Below, piece by piece: positions 57,560 to 64,000 of a DNA stretch of 64,000 bases (position 1 is its first letter; every line of letters begins with the position of its first letter). Under the pieces are notes generated by a model. The model made no database searches. It was not told the DNA's origin and saw nothing but the letters and a program-made list of their open reading frames with translations. The position numbers and the translations under genes are program-made. The DNA is taken from the NCBI GenBank assembly GCA_032717465.1, contig CM064697.1, positions 9,072,140 to 9,136,139 of the forward strand, written 5' to 3'. This DNA is from Coenobita brevimanus (taxonomy: Eukaryota; Arthropoda; Malacostraca; Decapoda; Coenobitidae).

Positions 57560-58320
57560 TATTTTTTATGTAATTCTTTCCCATTTCATTTTACCTCCTT
57601 CCTCTGCTTCTTTCCTTTCAAGTGTACTGTGACTTTCCTCTTTATTTCCTCTCCTCCCCCCTATCTTGTCGTCCTCATTTCAGTCTTCTTCTGTTCTTTG
57701 TCAAATAGGTTCGTTTCTGTTTCAACTGTAACCACAATTCTTCGTTTCCTTCTCATGTCTTCATTTGTTTCTTCATTATTAATTTCTTCCCGTTTCTTTA
57801 TATGCTGTCTTCCCCTTTCTTTCTTCTCATATTCCTCTTACTCTTCCTCATTTTTTTGTCTGTCCACTCTTCCTCCCTGCTTTCATGTTTTCCCTTTTTT
57901 CTGTTTTTATGTATTCTTTTGTTTCTTTTTTCTTAATTTCTTTCTCTCTTCCATCTTCCTTTCATTTTTTTCTCCTTCCTTCCTTCCAGTCTCTTTCACC
58001 CCCATACTTTCTAGTCCCCCCCCCCCCGTCTGTCTTTCTACACATCCCTTCTTATCGTCCATCTTTTTTCCTTTTCATTTTACTTCTTTCCCGTCCCTCC
58101 CGTTGTCTTATCTATGGTCCGCCTCTGTGTTCTCCCCATCCAGCCATCCTTCCTTCCTCTCCTCCTTCCTTCCTCTCCTCCTTCCTTCCTCTCCTCCTTC
58201 CTTCCTTTCTTCCTCTCTTCCTTCCTTCCTTTCTTCCTCTCTTCCTTCCTTCCTTCCTTCCATCCTTCCTTCCTCCCTCTCCTCTCCTCCTTCCTTCCTT
58301 CCTTCCTCTCCATCTGTCGT
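57560..58320. repeat. Pyrimidine-rich block ending in a (TTCC)-based array
   Basis: C/T-rich with a poly-C run near 58017-58027. At about 58145-58310 the sequence is TTCC and TCTCCTCC units with period-like alternation. No gene. Confidence 0.85.
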
Positions 58321-58510
58321 AAGGAGGATCGGCTTTTCCGGGTGAGATGTAGATCCCTTCTCGAAATTTGCCCCCGACGGAATGGCTCCCCCCTGGCCCC
58401 TCTATCCTGCCTACCAGATTGCCTTTTCCACCAGAACTTTCCAGGGAAGTTTGTTACAAAAATTGCCCACTTTCGGATGGCGGTGTGGAGCGATCCGGAG
58501 TTTTCCACTT
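58321..58510. other. Complex island inside pyrimidine DNA
   Basis: Non-repetitive sequence open in more than one frame (e.g. NFPGKFVTKIAHFRMAVWS on +) without a recognised family. Could be conserved non-coding DNA or a coding remnant. Confidence 0.25.
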
Positions 58511-59043
58511 TTTTCGTTTTTTTTTTCTCTTTTTTATTCGTCTCTCTTCTTGTCTTCCTTTGTTTTCTTCCTCTGTCTCTTAACTCCTTTATTTGCGTAT
58601 GTCCTTTGTTCCTGTCCTTCCTTCTCCTTCTTCCCTACATTTCTTCCTTCTATTCATCTGTTCTTGTTTTTTTCTTCATTACTTTCTTCATTCTTGCAGT
58701 TATTTCTCCCCTGTCCGTATTCCCTCCTTCATATATGTATTTTTTTTTCAGTTTTATCTCTCTTCGTATATTCCCCTCTCCCCCGCCATCCTTTTCCTTG
58801 CCCTCTCTTCCTCTCTCCCCCTCTTCTTTTCCTGCCTTACCCTCCCCCCCTTTTTCTCATCTTTCCTTCCTCCTTCCACTACAACATCGTCCTGTATTCT
58901 GCATTTCGTTTCTCCTTTTGTGTCCTTTATAGTATCCTCATCTCCTTCCCTTTACTCGTTTGCCTTAATTTTCTTCCCTTCTCCCACCTCTCCCGCCATC
59001 CCTCTGGTCCTCTCTCCACTTCTCAACCTTACCTCTCCCCCTC

Positions 59044-59045
<2 letters not shown>
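58511..59045. repeat. Pyrimidine-rich block
   Basis: T/C-rich; frames are compositional. Confidence 0.8.

Positions 59046-59048
<3 letters not shown>

Positions 59049-59075
<27 letters not shown>
59049..59075. repeat. (GA)13 microsatellite
   Basis: Pure GA tract at the end of a pyrimidine block. Confidence 0.95.
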
Positions 59076-59077
<2 letters not shown>

Positions 59078-59079
59078 CG

Positions 59080-60025
59080 GTGCACACGGACACGCATACA
59101 TACCATATTATCCCCCCTAGTGATAGCGCACTCAAACAGACCCATTGACTCTCAAGGCGACGGTGCTTACATCTTGTATGTACGTTTGTTAGGCGTGCAC
59201 ATGAACGTACGTACAGAGTCGGCATATACTGTAGAAGTAGAAATGTAGTTACAGCCAAAAGTTCATTTACATTATCTTAATCCCGGCATACAAATCAAGT
59301 GTTCTGTGCTGTGACGGTATGTAATTTATTTGCACTTTTACAGCAGATGCCTAGTTTACTCATAATGATACAGTTCCGATCAGCAGTTCATTTACAATTA
59401 GACTCGTGCAGAACATAAGGTTTTTATTGATTGATTAACAATAATCTTACGAGTAAAAAAGCTGTTTACCAGGACTGTACACGCATGTAGTTCTGACTAT
59501 ACCTACACGGATGCAATATTCTTTAGAGATGTGTTTACGATTACAAGAAGCAGTTCCGACGTCACCTTGAACAGTAATCTTCCTTTTACTTCTCTTACTT
59601 CTCTTACGTCTTGTTGGATATATCTTCATTCATTTTTTTTTTTACCTACATTGAGCTTCCATTTGTGACTCATTTTTAAGCTTCTGCTTTTACTTAGATG
59701 CGTTTTCTTCTTATTTTGCCTTTTTCCTAATGATAATAGTTTATTATCAATGCTTCATCAACAGAATCATCCATCCTTCCTTCAGCTTCATCATCAAACC
59801 CTACGTAGTATCATGTCATCCTTCCTTCCTTCTTTCCATCCTTCATTCCTTTGTTTCTTCCTTCTTTCCTTCCTTTTATTCTCCCAGTATTTTCTATCTA
59901 TTATATTCATAACTCTACTATCCACTTTTATCATCCGTACTAGCATCCAGTAATTCCTTTCATACCCTTTATCTTTCCACTTTCCCATACTTCTCTACCT
60001 CTTTCCTTTCTCTCGTTCCCTTCTC
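59080..60025. other. Unique DNA then T/C-rich DNA, no gene seen
   Basis: Complex to about 59700. CATCCTTCCTTCC-rich at 59765-59880. Nothing recognisable. Confidence 0.45.
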
Positions 60026-60028
60026 CAC

Positions 60029-60470
60029 CCTGTTAACTCCCTCCACCCCTCTTCTGTCACTCACCCGCCGGCACGTACATGCCATATGAGGCCCGAAGCT
60101 CTCCTCTCCCCATCCCTCCCTCTCCCCTCTCCTCTCCCTTGCCCTCTCCACCCCTCTCTCTTCGCACGCCACCTTCCCCTCTCCCATTCACTCCTTCTCC
60201 CCTCCTCTCTCTGCCTCTCCCTTTCCCCTCCCCATTTTCATGTTTCCCTCCCCACCTTCCCCTCTCTTCTCTTTGTCCTCCCCTCCTCCCTTCCTTCCAC
60301 CTCCAATTCGGACTCATCCCCTCCCCACCTCATTAACTCCCCCTCCACCCCTCTTCCCCCCAGCACGTACATAGCATATGAGGGCCGAAGCTCCCTCCTT
60401 TCTTCCCCTCCTTCCCTTCCTCTCCCCCTCCATTCCCCTCCCCCGAGCCACGATAAAGGCAGCAAATTGG
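60029..60470. repeat. ~292-bp tandem duplication in C/T-rich DNA
   Basis: GTTAACTCCCTCCACCCCTC, then GCACGTACATGCCATATGAGG and CCCGAAGCTC at 60029-60100 recurs at 60330-60395 as ATTAACTCCCCCTCCACCCC, GCACGTACATAGCATATGAGG and GCCGAAGCTC. The GCACGTACAT anchors are at 60071 and 60363. The second copy is incomplete. Confidence 0.85.
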
Positions 60471-60600
60471 GAGGGTGCCGCCGGATGAAATGAAGTCTCA
60501 GGGCCCAATACTGGAGTGGGAATATTTGCTGGGCTTCCTCTCGCCTCTCGCGCTCGGGGGGAGAGAGGGAACCACAAGGCAGAGTAAAATAAAATACAGA
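60471..60600. other. Complex GC-rich island, unassigned
   Basis: Non-repetitive sequence with GTGCCGCCGG and GGGAATATTTGC motifs. No recognised open frame. Confidence 0.25.
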
Positions 60601-61210
60601 AAATGCTAAACAGTAAATACATGGGAGAATGAAGTTAATCTAAGGTGCGTAAGAGTTAAGACATGACGGTAAAAAAAAAGAAAAAAAAAAAAGATAAACT
60701 TGGGTAAATACACAGGGGGGTAAAATAACGACGAGAATGCGTTATAGTAAAATCAGTTGGATAAAATTGGGCAAGAATTAGTACATTGGAAAGTAAAATA
60801 AAACTTGGTAAAAGTTTGTTCATGAGGGTAAAATTAGTAGACAAAAATCCTCGGAAGTTAATTCAATTGAGAGTAAAATAAATTGATGAAATGCGTAAAC
60901 TGAATACGTGTGAAATAAAAACACGGTAATGGATGGAAAAATTTTATTAAATAAAGTACTGGGAGAATGTATTGAAAATAAAAACAGTAAAATGAAAGCT
61001 GACCGAAGTATCAGGAAGCGTTAATTATGAATGTGATTATAAAGAAACTTGATAAAGGCGTTGAAGGAATATAGACAGGCATGTGACAACGAAAAAAAGG
61101 TTAAATGAAAATGTAGACCATACGTGATATAGGAAATGAAAGGGACATAAGTACGAGGACATGAGAGGGTAAAATGAAGGCTCCTAAGTTGAAATGAAAA
61201 TGTCTGTCGG
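60601..61210. repeat. A-rich degenerate repeat with recurring AGTAAAAT words
   Basis: (A/G)GTAAAAT occurs near 60720, 60748, 60790, 60828, 60872, 60987 and 61168, often about 40 bp apart, within A-rich sequence. A degenerate minisatellite is likely; no strict unit. Confidence 0.45.
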
Positions 61211-61480
61211 TTGGAAAAGTATGACACAAGGTCATCGTAGTGAATGGGATATTGTGAAAGAGTGAAAAGAAAAGTGGGAAGAAATAGGAAAGCCAGATCC
61301 CAGCCAACAGCACTTGAGGATCTAAGTGGAGAAAGTATTTTCTGTGGAGCGAGTGGGGCGAGGCAGCGGCGGACAAATAGAATATAAAAGGATCTGTGTG
61401 GGATCCGCGACGTAGGGGAAACAACCGGTCCGACCCCAGCCTTGCCTCAGGGATCCTTCTTACTGAGCCGACCTTACCCA
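61211..61480. other. Unique DNA, no gene seen
   Basis: Complex sequence between the A-rich stretch and the 59-bp repeat. No assignable feature. Confidence 0.45.
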
Positions 61481-61484
61481 CGAC

Positions 61485-61665
61485 CACTACCAACACAGCC
61501 ACCCCTTTCTTCCTCAGTCCCACTCTTACTCCACCCCACGCTTCAATACCAACATAGCCACTCCTTTCTTCCTCAACCCCACTCCTACTCCACCCCACGC
61601 TTCACTACCAACAGAGCCACCATTTGTTCCTCCACCCCTCTCCTACTCCACCCCATGCTTAACAC
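61485..61665. repeat. 59-bp tandem repeat, 3 copies
   Basis: CACTACCAACA(C/T/G)AGCCAC is followed by CCTTTCTTCCTCA..CCCACTCCTACTCCACCCCACGCTT. Anchors (CCAACA) at 61490, 61549 and 61608 are exactly 59 bp apart. Weaker relatives (CACCACCAACACC) extend to about 61770. Confidence 0.92.
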
Positions 61666-61669
61666 TGCT

Positions 61670-62785
61670 ACCTCTTTCTTTCTCCTCCTTACTCTTGCTC
61701 AGTCTAAGTTTTCACCACCAACACCCTCTCCTTTATTTCTCCACCCTGCTCTTCACCACCAGCACCACCTCCCCTTACTCACCACCTCTTCCTTACTCCA
61801 CCCAACTCTTAATCTACCCGTCTCTTACCCTGTCTCTCTCACCGTACCTCTTTTACTCCATATTTATTTTACCTCATCCCTTTCTTATCTCACCCCCTTC
61901 TTTTCCTGCCTCCTTCGCACCTCACTCATCTCTTACCCTTCCTATTCTGTAATGCATTCACGAGGAGAAACTTCTATTAGCTCAATAAATTAAGTTGGCG
62001 TTAGTCTGAATAAAAATACTTAATGTGCGTCAGTCAGTAAGAATTTTAATTTCCTTATGTAATTTTTCTTTTTCTTCTAGCACTAATTTACCGTTCATTC
62101 TTCACATTATCTTAGTCAGCTTTACTTACACTGTCATTGAAAATTATCATCCTCCTTCGTTCAGTTTGTTATTTACCTCGCCACTTCATCCCGTCCATTT
62201 CTTTCACCTTTTATGTTTCCCTTCTCTAGTTATCTCTCTCCCACTTCCTCTGGCTTGTCTCATTTTAGCTCTCCTTTATTTCCAGTTCCTTGATCCGTCA
62301 CCACTCCTTCCGTCTTCCTTTCACTTTCCCTCGCGCCTTCCAAACACGTTTTCTCTGCCTTCATTCTGTCGTCCCCCTCTTTCATCACATTAATTTTCTT
62401 CTTTAGTCTTCTTTTTTACTTCTGCAGTCTTTCTGGCTTCACCTCTTTGTCTCTCTCTTCATTCCTACTATCCCTCACTCCTTTCGGCTAATTATTCCTC
62501 CCCTTCTGTCTGTCTGTCCGTCTCTCTCTCTCTTTTATTCTTCTCCATTTCTTTCTCTCCCTCCTCGACCTCTTCTTTTTTCCTCCCATTACTCTCTCTC
62601 TTCGTTTTACCCCCTTTCCCTCTGTCTTTCCATTCCTTCTGCTTCCACTGTCTGTATTTCCCGTTCCTTAGTATGTGATATAAATTCCCTGTTCAGCTAC
62701 GCCAATTTTTATTTCCCTTTCAATATTTCTTAGTTATCTTGTCTCGTTTCCTCTCCGTTCTTTCTTTCCCACTCACCCTCCCCTC
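61670..62785. repeat. Pyrimidine-rich block
   Basis: C/T-rich, interrupted at 61950-62110 by complex sequence. No gene. Confidence 0.75.
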
Positions 62786-62786
62786 C

Positions 62787-62866
62787 TCTGTCTGTCTGTC
62801 TGTCTGTGTCTTTCTGTCTGTCTGTCTGTCTGTCTGTCTGTGTCTTTCTGTCTGTCTGTCTGTCTG

Positions 62867-62914
<48 letters not shown>
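62787..62914. repeat. Compound (TCTG)n-(TC)n array
   Basis: TCTG units with two GTGTCTT interruptions at 62787-62868, then TC at 62869-62914. Confidence 0.96.
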
Positions 62915-62918
<4 letters not shown>

Positions 62919-63058
62919 CGTTTGTTTGTCTTTTCTGTTATTTTTCTCACTCCATTTTCTCTTTCACACCCCACACGCGTGGGCTGCCAATTGGGCGAGT
63001 GGTCTTCTTGCAGTCCGTGCATAAAATCTCAGAAGCACTGATCCAGCAAGACATCTTG

Positions 63059-64000
<942 letters not shown>

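Overview
This window looks like non-coding nuclear DNA from an arthropod, most likely a decapod crustacean (crab or shrimp). That assignment is an inference from three things: a very high density of long AG/TC and AC/GT dinucleotide arrays plus TCC and ATC arrays; pervasive minisatellites; and TTAGG-like motifs matching the arthropod telomere repeat. I recognise no protein-coding gene, rRNA or intact tRNA, and nothing bacterial (no operons, no convincing ribosome-binding sites). The long open frames, up to several hundred codons, lie almost entirely in C/T-only or dinucleotide sequence. All three stop codons contain purines, so pyrimidine runs stay open by composition alone; the predicted Ser/Leu/Pro/Phe, Thr-His, Cys-Val or Arg-Glu polymers are artefacts.

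Layout. 1-60 is the tail of a tRNA-like SINE. 130-1050 is pyrimidine-rich. 1.1-6 kb is unique DNA with microsatellites, the first copies of a short TIR repeat family, and a GTGTG minisatellite. 6.1-8.75 kb is C/T-rich, followed by a ~30-bp minisatellite. 9.3-14.5 kb is mixed unique DNA with more TIR repeats and a 69-bp duplication. 15-22.3 kb is a large pyrimidine block holding minisatellites and, at 18.5-19.0 kb, a diverged ~110-bp repeat. 23.4-26.4 kb is the longest stretch of complex sequence and holds a splice-site-like zero-length-exon motif at 25849/25850. 26.6-29.8 kb has pyrimidine DNA, a 36-bp minisatellite made of nuclear-receptor-like direct repeats, TTAGG-like sequence and a 20-bp minisatellite. 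30-39.4 kb is mostly unique DNA with many GT/GA/TA arrays. 39.4-39.83 kb is a CpG-rich island with paired CCAAT boxes, followed by a C-poor block to 41.77 kb. 43.2-50.5 kb has a G-rich 27-bp minisatellite, a ~320-335-bp tandem module and pyrimidine DNA. 50.6-64 kb alternates purine and pyrimidine blocks, minisatellites and short complex islands.

The most notable structure is a family of ~100-bp repeats with TTAACCCCTTCA-type inverted ends: about 14 units at eight loci, six of which are two-unit pairs separated by short, partly related spacers. The second is the 12-copy array carrying AGGTCA-N4-AGGTCA. The third is the candidate recursive splice site, which would fit the window being inside a very long intron transcribed on the + strand. 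None of these could be tested by search here.
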